DNA of 64,000 bases from Clostridiaceae bacterium OM02-2AC (GCA_003481775.1 QULU01000005.1:65869-129868); one strand, 5' to 3'; counted from the first letter of the stretch, positions 1 through 9,461 are shown. The notes: generated by a model from the letters alone, not told the origin. Translations and numbers: made by a program.

Positions 1-39
1 CGTTATTACAAAGCTAAGTGTATTTCCATACTTCTTGCT

Positions 40-1812
40 TTATGCAAACAGCGGTACGATTTCTTTCTTCAAAACATCAATCAAACCAAGGTCAGACATT
101 TTGGCCTCAGGAATTACCGGCAATGCCAGGGTGACGATTCTCAGCAGTGGATTTTCCATATCCACAAGACCAAGCGCGCGATTCGCATCCTTCATCAATG
201 CATTATCAACCGCCAGCTCTTCCGCAGGCTTCAGCGATATCAGTCCGGCAAGCGGCAGCTGCAATGTATGCAGAACTGCACCATCCTTTACTGCACACAT
301 GCCGCCTCCGCAGGCAATCAATTCATTTGCGGCAAGCAGCGCATTCTCTGCATTATCGTATACGATTGTCAAGTTATGAGAATCATGGGAAACCGTCGAT
401 GCCAGAGCTCCTGTTGTCGTACCAAAGCCACGCACTACGCCCAAAGCCACGGTATCATGCCCTGCATGACGGTTGACAACAGCTACGAATTTCAAGTCAT
501 CATCGTTCAGCTTCAGATACCCGTTCTCCACCGGAAGCTCCTCACAGGAAACCAGCGTACTGGATAACAGCAAATCCTTGTACTCCATCAAATGCACCTT
601 AACAGTACCGTTTTCCACCGGTGCCTTGATACGGAAATCCTCTGCGCACAAGCTTTTTACATGCATGGAATTGCGATGCTCGATCGCATAGCTTTCCTCC
701 TTGATATCGGCCAGCAGCTTTCCGTTTTTCGCGACCAGCTCTCCATCAAAGAACACATGACTCGGCTTCAATTCCTCCAGGCTTTCAACAATCAGCATAT
801 CTGCCACAAAGCCCGGAGCGATCGCACCCAGATTTTCAATCTTGATTTCACGTGCCGTATTATAGGTAGCACTCTTAATTGCTGTTACCGGGTCCATACC
901 ACAGCGAATGGCGTTACGCACTACATCATTCATATGTCCGTTATTCAAAATATCATCCGCTTCGCGATCATCCGTACAGAAGCACAGGTGATCGAAGAAT
1001 TTCACCTGCTTAACACCCTCCCAGATGTCCTTTACATTCTTTGTGATAGAGCTGTCTCTGGCATCCACATACATTGCACTGCGCAGCTTTTCCAGCCCTT
1101 CCGCAGATGCCCGTGTTTCATGGCAGGTATTCGGACCACCGCACAGATAGGCTGACAGCATTCGTCCGCTAACATATGGCGCATGCCCCTGCATATACAG
1201 ACCGCGCTCTTCCGCAACCTTCAGAATATCCATCATGCGATCTTCTCCATGAATCACGGCAAGAAAATCCATAACCTCTGCAAGACCGATTACCCGCTTT
1301 AAACCGCAAAGCTCTTCAATCTGTTCAGCCAGAAAATCCGCACCGGCATTCTCCAGTCCCGGAACCGCAGGCACACAGCTTGGAATATCGATCAGCTGAC
1401 GCATGGGAAGATTTTCTCCGCTGTCATGCATATAGCGGACACCCTCCATCCCCCATACATTGGCAATTTCATGCGGATCGGTAATTACAGTTGTCGTCCC
1501 ATGCGGAATGACTGCCTTTGCGAAATTGCGCGGTGTCATCATAGAGCTTTCGATATGCTCATGCGCATCCAGAAAGCCGGGAATCAGATAGTGTCCCTGT
1601 CCATCCACAACGGTAGCTGCCTTGTCCAGATCTGCATTCAAATCCTTATATTCCACATGTGCAATCATACCATCATAAACAAATACATTGGCCGGATAGA
1701 TTTCTCCGGTAATCACATTGACCAGCTGAACGTTTTTGATCAGCAGATCGCTTGGAATTTCACCAAGAGCCGCCTTCAGCAGCTGTTTTTTATCCTTTGG
1801 CTGTAGCTTCAT
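40..1812 (-). CDS. ade: adenine deaminase
   Basis: A 590-aa amidohydrolase that would convert adenine to hypoxanthine and ammonia in purine salvage. The metal-site motif DAHEHIESS lies near residue 95 after the segment HYLIPGF, followed by HGTTTVITDPHEIANV, both typical of AdeC-type adenine deaminases. The length fits the family. I place the start at the ATG at 1812, which follows AAGGAAG; the longer frame begins with a TTG and overlaps that ribosome binding site. It lies about 50 nt downstream of the purine permease on the same strand, separated by a hairpin, so it probably shares the guanine-riboswitch transcript. Confidence 0.93.
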   Translation of the reverse strand: MKLQPKDKKQLLKAALGEIPSDLLIKNVQLVNVITGEIYPANVFVYDGMIAHVEYKDLNADLDKAATVVDGQGHYLIPGFLDAHEHIESSMMTPRNFAKAVIPHGTTTVITDPHEIANVWGMEGVRYMHDSGENLPMRQLIDIPSCVPAVPGLENAGADFLAEQIEELCGLKRVIGLAEVMDFLAVIHGEDRMMDILKVAEERGLYMQGHAPYVSGRMLSAYLCGGPNTCHETRASAEGLEKLRSAMYVDARDSSITKNVKDIWEGVKQVKFFDHLCFCTDDREADDILNNGHMNDVVRNAIRCGMDPVTAIKSATYNTAREIKIENLGAIAPGFVADMLIVESLEELKPSHVFFDGELVAKNGKLLADIKEESYAIEHRNSMHVKSLCAEDFRIKAPVENGTVKVHLMEYKDLLLSSTLVSCEELPVENGYLKLNDDDLKFVAVVNRHAGHDTVALGVVRGFGTTTGALASTVSHDSHNLTIVYDNAENALLAANELIACGGGMCAVKDGAVLHTLQLPLAGLISLKPAEELAVDNALMKDANRALGLVDMENPLLRIVTLALPVIPEAKMSDLGLIDVLKKEIVPLFA

Positions 1813-1831
1813 ATACAACACTTCCTTTCTC

Positions 1832-1858
1832 AAAAAGATGCACTCTCATGCATCTTTT
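1832..1858 (-). terminator. intergenic hairpin between permease and adenine deaminase
   Basis: Perfect 9-bp arms (1833-1841 and 1850-1858) with an 8-nt loop, followed on the minus strand by a short T run. It sits between the permease stop and the deaminase ribosome binding site. It could be a leaky terminator lowering ade expression, or an RNA-processing or stability element. Confidence 0.55.
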
Positions 1859-1861
1859 GCT

Positions 1862-3196
1862 TTACCCGTATATAAAATAGCAAATTAAAGGGATCGCCAT
1901 TACATACATGATCGGATGTACTTCTCTGAATTTTCCGGTCGCTGTTTTAATAAGTACAAATGCCAGAATACCGGCAGATATCCCGCTGGCAATAGAGCCT
2001 GTAAACACGGTAAACATAATCATAACAAACGGTCCGAAGGATTCTGTGAAATCTGCGAAATCAATATCCTTAAAACCGCTGATCATCAAGAAGCCCACGA
2101 AAATCAGAGCCGGTCCGGTTGCCGCATTTGGAATCATCAGAACCAGTGGGGAGAGAAATACCATAATCATAAAGATAACGGATACCACAACACTGGTAAA
2201 GCCGGTGCGTCCGCCAGCTTCCACACCTGCACTGGATTCCACAAAGGTCGTAATGACCGTATTACCGGTTAGTGCACCGATACAGGTTCCGATGGCATCT
2301 ACCAGAAACGGCTGTTGAATATTCGGCAAATCCCCATTTTCATCCAGCATGCCGGCTTTTGCACTGACACCGAGAATTGTCCCCAGCGTAGAGAAGAAAT
2401 CCCCGCAGAACGCCGTAAAAATCAGAATAACGGATGAAAAGCTGAATACGGATTTGAAATCAAGATTAAACATGACATTGCCCAGTCCGGTGAAATCAGG
2501 AACCTTGGCAAATGTTGACGGGACTGTGGTAACCCCTGCCGGTATTCCCAGCAGGGTAACGATAATGATACCGATCAAAATTGCGCCGTTTACCTTATAC
2601 GCTGTCAGAATAGCAATGATGACAAGCCCCAGAACGGCCAGCATAACAGCAGGGTCGGTAAAGTTTCCCATGCCCATACCGCTTTCCGTAAAGGACGCAA
2701 TGCCTGTATTTTTAAATCCCAGATATGCGATAAAGAAGCCGATTGCGGTACCGATGGATATTTTAATGTTCTTTGGTATCGCCTTGACAATCAGATCACG
2801 GATACCGAATATTGTCAGCAACAGAAAAATCAGACCGGAAATCAGGGTCATTGCCATAGCGCCTCCAAAGGAAAGCTGCTGGCTCTGAATCAGTGCGCCA
2901 AACATGAAATTGCTTCCCATACCGGTTGCCAATGCAAATGGCAGATTTGCATATAACGCCATCAGCAGGGTAATGAGTCCGCTGATAATAGCACAGGTGA
3001 CAACGATCGCCTCCTTGGTGATCATAACACCGTTGGCATCAATGATAAATGCGGCATCCCCATAGCCGACGATTGCCCCGGGCTGTACGACCAGCACATA
3101 TGCCATTGTCATAAACGTGGTGATTCCGGCGATAAGCTCTTTTTTATAGCTGGTATTGCGTTCCTTGAATTTGAAAAAATCTGCGATTTTGCTCAT
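1862..3196 (-). CDS. NCS2-family purine permease (guanine/hypoxanthine type)
   Basis: A 444-aa polytopic membrane protein of the AzgA/PbuG-like branch of the NCS2 family, probably a proton symporter for hypoxanthine or guanine. The N-terminal segment ITTFMTMAYVLVVQP and the motif GNTVITTFVESSAGVEAGGRTG (split here: GNTVITTFVESS then AGVEAGGRTG) near residue 290 are characteristic. The ATG at 3196 has an AAGGAGGA site seven bases upstream; a longer frame to 3268 would run into the riboswitch and is rejected. It is the first gene after the purine riboswitch, which supports the purine substrate. Confidence 0.92.
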   Translation of the reverse strand: MSKIADFFKFKERNTSYKKELIAGITTFMTMAYVLVVQPGAIVGYGDAAFIIDANGVMITKEAIVVTCAIISGLITLLMALYANLPFALATGMGSNFMFGALIQSQQLSFGGAMAMTLISGLIFLLLTIFGIRDLIVKAIPKNIKISIGTAIGFFIAYLGFKNTGIASFTESGMGMGNFTDPAVMLAVLGLVIIAILTAYKVNGAILIGIIIVTLLGIPAGVTTVPSTFAKVPDFTGLGNVMFNLDFKSVFSFSSVILIFTAFCGDFFSTLGTILGVSAKAGMLDENGDLPNIQQPFLVDAIGTCIGALTGNTVITTFVESSAGVEAGGRTGFTSVVVSVIFMIMVFLSPLVLMIPNAATGPALIFVGFLMISGFKDIDFADFTESFGPFVMIMFTVFTGSIASGISAGILAFVLIKTATGKFREVHPIMYVMAIPLICYFIYG

Positions 3197-3252
3197 ATTT
3201 TCCTCCTTAACCATGTCCTCACCATATTCCATGATATCCATGAAAGAAGAAG

Positions 3253-3317
3253 CACCATAGTATCTCATTTACGGTGAGATGTAGAGACTGTCGGCCATAT
3301 CCCGACATTATATGGTG
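3253..3317 (-). promoter_or_regulatory. purine riboswitch, guanine type
   Basis: Read on the minus strand, P1 arms TATGGTG-complementary segments (3311-3317 and 3253-3259) enclose the conserved TATAAT of J1/2, a P2 hairpin with the ATATGG loop, the J2/3 element with TCTCTAC, and a P3 hairpin whose loop is CCGTAAA. The base just before the 3' P1 strand is C (AC then TATGGTG), the equivalent of C74, which predicts guanine rather than adenine recognition. It lies directly upstream of the permease and deaminase genes. Confidence 0.88.
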
Positions 3318-3394
3318 AGCACAACAGAGTTCATTATACCAAAGTGAAAGCAAAATTGTAAACGTCTATGCATAGGTAATTGTTTCCTGAATGT

Positions 3395-4615
3395 TTACAA
3401 ATACTTCCGCAATGCCTCCAGCAAAAGCTGACACCCGTCTGCGCAATCCTTTTGTGTACTGTATTCCTCTTTACAGTGGGAGGCACCTTCATGCTGAGAA
3501 CGAACGAAGATCATCGCCATAGGACAGACGTCCTGAAAGTTCATGCAGTCGTGTCCTGCACCGCTGGCAAGTCGCAGGATGGGCAGCTGCAGTGTTTCAC
3601 AGCAGCTCTCCAGCTCCTGCTTCAGCTGTTCATCGCACATTGCCGCCGGCAGCTGCTGTTTTAAGCAGCGTTTCACCCGTACTCCCTGTTCCCGCTCAAG
3701 CGTCTTTTCAAACTCCTGCATTGTATGCAGTATATGTGAAAGAATGGAATCATCAAGAGAGCGAAGATCCAGAGAAAAGCTCACATGATCACAGATAATA
3801 TTGCAGGCCCCGGGATAGGTATGAATTTCCCCAATCGTCGCTACCGTATGCGGCTGCTGCTGTGCAAGCTCTGTCATACGCAAAATCCAGCGGGACATCG
3901 CGGTCACCGGATCATGACGCCGATGCATCGGTGTTGCCCCCGCATGTGCGCTCCTGCCATGGATCGTGATTGTATATCGCACCAATCCGGCAATCCCCTC
4001 AACGATTCCTACAGAGAGCCCTTGTGCTGCCAGAACATCGGCCTGCTCGATATGCACTTCATAGTAAGCCTTTAGTGGTGTTATGCGACAGGCAGCATAC
4101 TGCTCGGGATGATAGCCTGCCTGTTTCATTGCCTGTGCAAGTGTGATTCCATCCTGATCCAGAGTCTGAAGTCCTTCAGCATCCACTTTCCCGCAAATGG
4201 AGCGGCTGCCGATCATACCATAGCCGAATCGGTTTCCCTCTTCATCCCGAAAGCCGATGACCATCAGGGAACGCTGCGGCTGCATTCCTGCTTCCCGTAT
4301 GGTCTGCAATACCTCAATACCTGCCAGTACCCCCAGACAGCCATCGAATATCCCACCTTCCTTTACCGTATCAAAATGGGAACCGCAGACAACAGGCGGC
4401 AGGGCTGGATCAGCTCCCTTTAACGTCCCGATGATATTACCGCAGGCATCTGCAGCAACGCTTAGACCGGCATCCTGCATCCATTTCTTCAGCTGGACAG
4501 CGGCAGCCTCATCCTCTTTTGTGAACGGAAAGCGTGTTACACTTCCATCGCTTGCTTTTCCTATCTGCCCCAGTTTCTGTATATGATTCCATAAACGCTT
4601 CTCATTGATTTTCAT
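3395..4615 (-). CDS. M20-family Zn amidohydrolase (allantoate/N-carbamoyl amino acid hydrolase type)
   Basis: A 406-aa binuclear zinc hydrolase of the AllC/HyuC/beta-ureidopropionase group, which releases carbamoyl groups from ureido compounds. Visible metal-site motifs are GSHFDTVKEGGIFDG (residues about 78-92) and the acidic pair in FRDEEGNRFG (about 123-132), and the conserved segment HGRSAHAGATPM is present. The start ATG follows GGGAGGTAG. It is transcribed away from the purine genes with its own upstream region. The substrate (allantoate, N-carbamoyl amino acid or similar) cannot be fixed from sequence; nearby purine genes fit but do not prove a ureide role. Confidence 0.82.
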   Translation of the reverse strand: MKINEKRLWNHIQKLGQIGKASDGSVTRFPFTKEDEAAAVQLKKWMQDAGLSVAADACGNIIGTLKGADPALPPVVCGSHFDTVKEGGIFDGCLGVLAGIEVLQTIREAGMQPQRSLMVIGFRDEEGNRFGYGMIGSRSICGKVDAEGLQTLDQDGITLAQAMKQAGYHPEQYAACRITPLKAYYEVHIEQADVLAAQGLSVGIVEGIAGLVRYTITIHGRSAHAGATPMHRRHDPVTAMSRWILRMTELAQQQPHTVATIGEIHTYPGACNIICDHVSFSLDLRSLDDSILSHILHTMQEFEKTLEREQGVRVKRCLKQQLPAAMCDEQLKQELESCCETLQLPILRLASGAGHDCMNFQDVCPMAMIFVRSQHEGASHCKEEYSTQKDCADGCQLLLEALRKYL

Positions 4616-4679
4616 AGGCTACCTCCCGATTATGAACATTATAGCCGATTGCATCAAAAAAGCCAAGAAAGCAGAAAAG

Positions 4680-4712
4680 ACACCATCAAAACGGTGTCTG
4701 CTTTTTTCTGTA
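4680..4712 (-). terminator. rho-independent terminator of the HTH gene
   Basis: Stem GACACC/GGTGTC with an 8-nt loop and a T-rich tract on the minus strand, directly after the stop of the HTH regulator at 4713. The A-rich other side would let it also work from the opposite direction. Confidence 0.65.
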
Positions 4713-5063
4713 CTAACGATGACTGGAGTTGAAGGATTTTGTTATACTGATGAAATCCAGCGTCAGACGCACCTGCGAGGTTTCATCTTGGATACTGCGC
4801 AGCTCCCGCATCAGATTCAGTTCAATCGGCATCAGCACCTGCTCTGTCTGAATCCCGCATATTCTGCTGATATCCATATTCAGATAATTCGCTATTTTCA
4901 AAGCGACATGCAAGGGCATCGTTCTCTCTTTCTTCAGATATTTGGTCACTGAATTTTTATCCAGTCCGACACTTCTTGCGAGTGAGGATTTTGTCATATC
5001 CAAATCCTCAATTCTGTCATTTACATAATCGATAAATTTATCAGTCATAACGTCATTTTGCAT
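4713..5063 (-). CDS. small Cro/C1-type HTH regulator
   Basis: A 116-aa protein with one XRE-like helix-turn-helix in the N-terminal half (about residues 18-72: SLARSVGLDKNSVTKYLKKE is the recognition region) and a helical C-terminal tail. It has no sensor domain that I can recognise. It is a single gene with its own terminator. Its target is unknown. Confidence 0.75.
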   Translation of the reverse strand: MQNDVMTDKFIDYVNDRIEDLDMTKSSLARSVGLDKNSVTKYLKKERTMPLHVALKIANYLNMDISRICGIQTEQVLMPIELNLMRELRSIQDETSQVRLTLDFISITKSFNSSHR

Positions 5064-5421
5064 ACTATCACCACTTATATGTTCATTATAGTATAAGTGT
5101 TACCATAACATTTGAATTTAAACTTATATTATGCCATATGTAATCTTTATCCACCATTTTAGAATCTTTTTCATTACTATATTATAAATAAATAATTGCA
5201 TTTTATGCAAAATTCGTTTATAATAACGATACCGTCATCAGAATACCTGACATTTAACTTCATTCTCACAAATCAGTTATCTGATGACGGCCTGCCTAGG
5301 TATCTGACAGTAAAAGCTGTCGGATTTTTTTATTCTCTGGAAATATTTACATGCAAAGCCTTCTATTTTCATGCACCAATTCACACAAAACGTGATATGA
5401 TAGTCTAAAGGAGGCATAACT
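5064..5421. other. intergenic region upstream of the lipoprotein gene
   Basis: 358 bases, AT-rich, no convincing coding frame. It contains a plus-strand hairpin with a T7 tract (arms at 5309-5315 and 5322-5328 approximately) that could act as an attenuator, and a possible -10 TATGAT at 5396-5401 just before the ribosome binding site AAAGGAGG of the lipoprotein gene. Confidence 0.4.
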
Positions 5422-5931
5422 ATGAAAAAACTATTATTTGTCTTACTCGCAGGAATGCTTATGTTAACCGGGTGCAGCAAAGGAAATGATGACAAGAGCG
5501 GAGAAGCACCGAAAAGCAGTGAAAGTTCATCTGAAATGTCCACAGAGGAAGTGACGGCGAAGCTGCGTGAAATCAATGACTGGTATGTCACAGATATCTG
5601 GAATATCGGTTTATGTGATATTGGGTATTACACTACCAGCGGTACTTCTGCGACAGGGGAGGAGCTTGACATCGAGCTGACTTTGAAGCAGTATAACGAA
5701 GCAGTCTCAAAGCTTGAGGAATATAATACATTTGTGAACGGATTGAAGGATAAGAAGTACGATGATGTGAAATTCGCCTGGGAAAAGCTGTACAAGGGCA
5801 TCAAGGAATCCGATAAAATCGTTCAGAGTAATGAAATTAAGGCGAATTCAGGTCTGGATCTGAAAACAGACAAGCTGAGTCAGTATCAGAGTGCATTCCA
5901 GAAGTATATCAATGCCCTGAGTGAAAGCTGA
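5422..5931 (+). CDS. predicted lipoprotein of unknown function
   Basis: A 169-aa secreted protein with a lipoprotein signal peptide: charged MKK start, hydrophobic core and lipobox LTGC with the acceptor cysteine at residue 18. A Ser/Glu-rich linker follows, then an alpha-helical region rich in Lys, Glu and Asp (about residues 40-169). No known domain is recognised. The start is fixed by AAAGGAGG upstream. It is monocistronic, with a strong terminator about 150 bases downstream. Confidence 0.8.
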   Translation: MKKLLFVLLAGMLMLTGCSKGNDDKSGEAPKSSESSSEMSTEEVTAKLREINDWYVTDIWNIGLCDIGYYTTSGTSATGEELDIELTLKQYNEAVSKLEEYNTFVNGLKDKKYDDVKFAWEKLYKGIKESDKIVQSNEIKANSGLDLKTDKLSQYQSAFQKYINALSES

Positions 5932-6084
5932 TATTTACAAATGCTGTAGCATGCAATGGGGTTTCAGCAAATTCTCCACCGTCTGTGCATTGGCACATCG
6001 AAGAGCTTATGTTTGTTAGCATTTTGGCATTTCTCAATATATTGAAGACACATAAGATAAGCCTGGAATTTCTCATAGACAAAT

Positions 6085-6135
6085 AGAGGATCATTCCCTG
6101 TCGCGTTTACCGGCAAGGGGAAATCCTCTTTTTTG
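6085..6135 (+). terminator. strong rho-independent terminator
   Basis: Arms AGAGGAT (6085-6091) and ATCCTCT (6123-6129) extended by a C-rich/G-rich inner stem, followed by TTTTT. It probably ends the lipoprotein transcript. The rest of 5932-6345 shows no supported gene. Confidence 0.7.
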
Positions 6136-6345
6136 TATCCATTATATAACGGCAAACGTTATTGTCCCATCCACACAGAAAAAGGGTATCCCTACCCATT
6201 GCACTGCTGCAAGTATGCGTACCCCGTTTTCTGTATGCTTATTTTTCAATTAACGGCTGCGTTTCTTCCTGATGCAGCGCAGTGCGTCGTTTGCCATAGA
6301 GTGAGCATCGTATAGTGAATTTTGTGCAAGCGTGACTGTGAAGCA

Positions 6346-7185
6346 TCACCGACGAAGGATCGGAATCCATATTTCCATGTGATAATCTGTTGCCTCACAC
6401 GATCCTTCTCCATACAGTTCTACGGTTGGCATATTCTCATTTCGGTCATAGCCGCTCACTGGCAGCACTTCAGCATAGATAGTTTTCCACAATGCAGGCA
6501 AACCTATGGATACAGGGCCGGTATTCTGAAATATCATCCACTCTGCCGCTGGAAGCTCAAAGGCTTCATATTCCGCAGACAGCTCCCCTTCCACCGCAAT
6601 CATATAGCGGTTATCGCCATACCTATCATACCCAAAACACAATCCGTAGGAAACTGCTGTAGCTGCTTCCTGCATCATACGCTGCAATGTACCATCTGCC
6701 TTTACATCCGACCAAAATGTTATTGAGCGATTTTCATTTTGTGAAGAAATCACAGAATGTCCGGACAGATGCATACCGGCTTTCCTTTTTATTTCATATT
6801 TCATTTCTGTATTCCCATGCACGGTGATAGCAAAGGTTCTTGGCAGAAACAGCTGGAGCTGCAGCTGCTGTTTTCTGGCCTGGCTCGGTGAACATCCAAA
6901 AGCTCTTCTAAATGCTGCCGCAAATACATCTGCACTCTCATAGCCGTATTCCAGTGCGATATCCAGGATTCGTTTCCTGCTGTGAATAATTTCCACTGCA
7001 GCCTGTGATAGCCTTCTCGCTTTGACATATTCCAGATAACTCATATGATTCAGTAATGAGAATACTCTTTGAAAATCCGCATAGGAGCATCCGCTAAGCT
7101 GCGCAAGCTTATCACTATCCAAATTCTCCTTCAAATTTTGCTCCGTATAAGCCATAACCCTGTTGATTCCTGTGATCAGTTCCAT
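6346..7185 (-). CDS. AraC-family regulator with GyrI-like effector domain
   Basis: A 279-aa transcription factor. Residues about 8-105 hold the double HTH of the AraC/XylS family, ending in the segment YGYESADVFAAAFRRAFGCSP, which is characteristic. The C-terminal half (about 125-279) resembles the GyrI-like small-molecule binding fold (SOUL/BmrR-like) seen in SoxS/Rob-like proteins. The start at 7185 follows AAAGGAGG; an ATG two codons upstream is too close to that site. Likely an activator responding to a toxic or cationic compound, which is inference. Confidence 0.83.
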   Translation of the reverse strand: MELITGINRVMAYTEQNLKENLDSDKLAQLSGCSYADFQRVFSLLNHMSYLEYVKARRLSQAAVEIIHSRKRILDIALEYGYESADVFAAAFRRAFGCSPSQARKQQLQLQLFLPRTFAITVHGNTEMKYEIKRKAGMHLSGHSVISSQNENRSITFWSDVKADGTLQRMMQEAATAVSYGLCFGYDRYGDNRYMIAVEGELSAEYEAFELPAAEWMIFQNTGPVSIGLPALWKTIYAEVLPVSGYDRNENMPTVELYGEGSCEATDYHMEIWIPILRR

Positions 7186-7276
7186 CACCATCCTCCTTTC
7201 ATCCCAAGTATAACCTGCATCGTATAAGAAAACCCGATGTATTGAGAATTGATTTTATCGGGTTTATATTTTATAT

Positions 7277-7780
7277 TTACAGCGCCTTTTCCATTAGGTC
7301 AACCTGATAATCTGCAGCCTGTGTTTGTTCTCCTAGCGTATAAAATCCATTGTGTTTCCAAAAGGAAGCGGCTTCCTCATTCCCACGTATACAGCCAAGC
7401 CGCACACAGGTGATTCCCTGATTTGCGAGCTGTTTGCATACACCCTTCATGATTTTGGAGCCTGTTCCTTTCCCCTGTTCTGAAACATGCATCATGAACA
7501 GACCGATATATGCAACTTGTGGTTTCGGATAATCGAAGATCAGATCCAGAATAGCAATAAGCGTCTGATCCTTTTGAAAGAATCCAAGGAAATATTTATC
7601 ATCTGTTGTCTTACCCGGCGGTGTGCGGTATAAGTCCTCTATGATATTTTCATATGTTGGCGCAGTTTTAAAGTATTTGTAATAGGTTTTATTTGCATTG
7701 CATAGCGCATATATGTTTTCCACATCATCTGAACATAGTCTGCGAACGTAAAATGTATCAGAAAAATCTGTGAGCTTCAT
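7277..7780 (-). CDS. GNAT-family N-acetyltransferase
   Basis: A 167-aa protein with the GNAT acetyl-CoA loop GKGTGSKIMKGV (near residue 113) preceded by the beta-strand VAYIGLFMMH. The ending, with NEEAASFWKHNGF, is typical of the family. The ATG at 7780 has AGGAGG six bases upstream. The substrate is unknown. A second acetyltransferase lies 24 bases upstream on the same strand, so the two probably form an operon. Confidence 0.83.
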   Translation of the reverse strand: MKLTDFSDTFYVRRLCSDDVENIYALCNANKTYYKYFKTAPTYENIIEDLYRTPPGKTTDDKYFLGFFQKDQTLIAILDLIFDYPKPQVAYIGLFMMHVSEQGKGTGSKIMKGVCKQLANQGITCVRLGCIRGNEEAASFWKHNGFYTLGEQTQAADYQVDLMEKAL

Positions 7781-7804
7781 AAGCATCCTCCTTATCGCAT
7801 GGTA

Positions 7805-8290
7805 TTATTTCGACAATATGTACCGGCTCTTGACCGGATCCTGTAAGGTAAAGCCGCAGGATAGCAATGTTTTTTCAGAAGCGTGATTCTCCCTATCGAT
7901 GTCAGCAGTAATTCTATAGGCGTCCGGAAAAGAAAATATCCTGTTTACAAGCAATTTCAGCATATCTTTTCCAAGGCCTTTACCGATACAGTCTTCTTCA
8001 CCGATAAGATAATCAATGCCATATGTTCCAATGCGTGGTAGTGTACCAAAATCTTCATCACTATCTGTGGCCTTGTAATACTGGCATAGACCGATCGGTT
8101 TTTCTTGCCACATAACAATGAGATGTGTGATCCATTGATATTTTCCGTTTCGCTCTTTATATTCCATCATCCAGTCTTCGAGCGTAACACCAAGCTGTGG
8201 AATTTCATACCATTTTCTTACATGAGCCTTATGCAGCCAAGCCTCTGCCAGTGCAAGGTCGCTTTCTGTGAATTCTCGTAATTGCAACAT
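7805..8290 (-). CDS. acetyltransferase of the AAC(6')-like GNAT group
   Basis: A 161-aa GNAT protein resembling the aminoglycoside 6'-acetyltransferase/RimJ-like branch: REFTESDLALAEAWLHK at the start, GIDYLIGEEDCIGKGLGKDM for the acetyl-CoA site, and a C-terminal ENHASEKTLLSCGF. The ATG at 8290 follows AAAGGAGG; a longer frame upstream has no support. Resistance activity is possible from family resemblance but cannot be concluded. Confidence 0.78.
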   Translation of the reverse strand: MLQLREFTESDLALAEAWLHKAHVRKWYEIPQLGVTLEDWMMEYKERNGKYQWITHLIVMWQEKPIGLCQYYKATDSDEDFGTLPRIGTYGIDYLIGEEDCIGKGLGKDMLKLLVNRIFSFPDAYRITADIDRENHASEKTLLSCGFTLQDPVKSRYILSK

Positions 8291-8713
8291 GGTTTTTCCT
8301 CCTTTTTTCTGTAATTTATATATATGTAATAGATAATAACCCCATGATTTATCTCTTGTGAAATTAGCCATGTGCATGCTGTTTTTAGTGTTTTGATAAG
8401 GTAGGCACATCCCGTCCTATTCCCTTATTATCCTGATAAAAATATCATAGCATACTCTGTGCTTATCTACAATGAAAGATGGATGTCATCAAATCCTGCT
8501 TCGTTTTTTATCGTGGGAGAGAATCTTAGTATCTAGAAATGACACTGGGTACCGTGTTCCGCATGAGGAGAAGTATAGAAGCCGCTTCTAATCAAAAAAA
8601 TCATGCTTTTACCCTACAAGCTAGATATATATTTCTATTAATGAGCAGCGATTATGTTTTGTACACTACCCAAACAATTCATCAAGTTCCATTTTGTCAG
8701 TTCGGACTCAGCT
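8291..8713. other. intergenic region before the disrupted nuclease gene
   Basis: About 420 bases with no supported gene. A 67-aa plus-strand frame at 8539-8742 has no ribosome binding site, no family resemblance, and overlaps the 3' end of the nuclease fragment. The stretch marks the change from core genes to the accessory locus. Confidence 0.45.
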
Positions 8714-9367
8714 TTAAACTGTATTCATTTGTTCTTCACTAATCTCAAAAAATATATTCCACTCTTCTTGGTTTTTCTCTAATAATCTTAATTCATTATC
8801 GCAAAGCAAGAGCAATTTTCTTATATTCCACATATAAGATTCATACTGTATAGTTTTCCCTGCAAAAGTTAATTTTTTGAAGTAACTGTCCATAGAATCT
8901 TGCATTAATTTAATAAACACTCCATCTTGCCTCAAAAAATCGAGCAAATCTGTATGCGAATATTTTTCTTTCTTCCAAATACTCCATTTTGCAAATGGTG
9001 AACTTATTTCGCCATTAGTTAGTATCATATCCAATTCATATATATTTCTAATAGGATGTCTCACCCCTGACCAAATAGAAAATAATCTATTCCCTAATAC
9101 AGTACAGGTATAAACATTTCTACGTTTTCCGTCTATATGAAGACTATCTTTAAAAAAATTATTTCTAAATCCATCATCCTCAAACGCTTCTTTAGATAAG
9201 TCTAACTGTTTCTGCGACTTTTCAATGTGTTCAAACGTGGCTCTCATTTCAAAATTGCTAGTTGGCACCAGTGGTCCTTTACATTCAATTATGATTAAAT
9301 CCAAATCTGAAACAACTAAAACATCTATTTCGCCTTTTTTTCCTTTATATTTGAATTTTTTATTCAT
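8714..9367 (-). pseudogene. C-terminal half of an interrupted nuclease-like gene (PD-(D/E)XK motif)
   Basis: Encodes the last 217 residues of a protein cut by the conjugative element. It opens MNKKFKYKGKKGEIDVLVV and continues DLIIIECKG: a G-E-I-D then E-C-K arrangement on consecutive beta-strands, the usual catalytic pattern of restriction-like and NERD-like nucleases. The rest is helical with several Trp/Lys residues and no domain I recognise. Joined to the fragment at 32585-33811 across the shared 14-bp target repeat it reads through in frame to give about 624 aa. Alone it lacks an evident ribosome binding site, because the first ATG is target DNA at the junction. Confidence 0.8.
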
Positions 9368-9372
9368 AAAAA
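9359..9372. repeat. left attachment site / target repeat of the conjugative element
   Basis: The 14 bases TTTATTCATAAAAA occur identically at 9359-9372 and 32582-32595. The central ATTCAT (9362-9367) fits a 6-base Tn916 coupling sequence between a T-rich and an A-rich flank, the usual Tn916 target form. The first bases of the element after this resemble the inverted right end. Confidence 0.82.
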
Positions 9373-9439
9373 CACAGCAAAAACTTGATTATCCCCTAAA
9401 ACACTGTATCTATCGCAATATCTAAGGATTAGAACTACT

Positions 9440-9461
9440 CATTTTACTACTTATTTACTAC
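9440..9461. repeat. DR2-like integrase arm-binding repeat, left end
   Basis: CATTTTACTACTTATTTACTAC here matches, with few differences and in the same orientation, the copy at 32421-32442. On the other strand it contains AGTAGTAAA, the core of the Tn916 integrase N-terminal domain site. Confidence 0.7.

Noticed and set aside
592..1155. 187-codon plus-strand frame opposite the adenine deaminase gene
   Set aside because: It lies antisense inside a clear enzyme gene, has no ribosome site and shows no family motif.
8480..8500. GATGACATCCA match (inverted) to the tmRNA-side repeat as the left end of an island
   Set aside because: Only 11 bases match and the orientation is opposite, so it is not reliable as an attachment site.
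8539..8742. 67-codon plus-strand frame before the conjugative element
   Set aside because: No ribosome binding site, no recognisable motif, and it overlaps the end of the nuclease fragment on the other strand.
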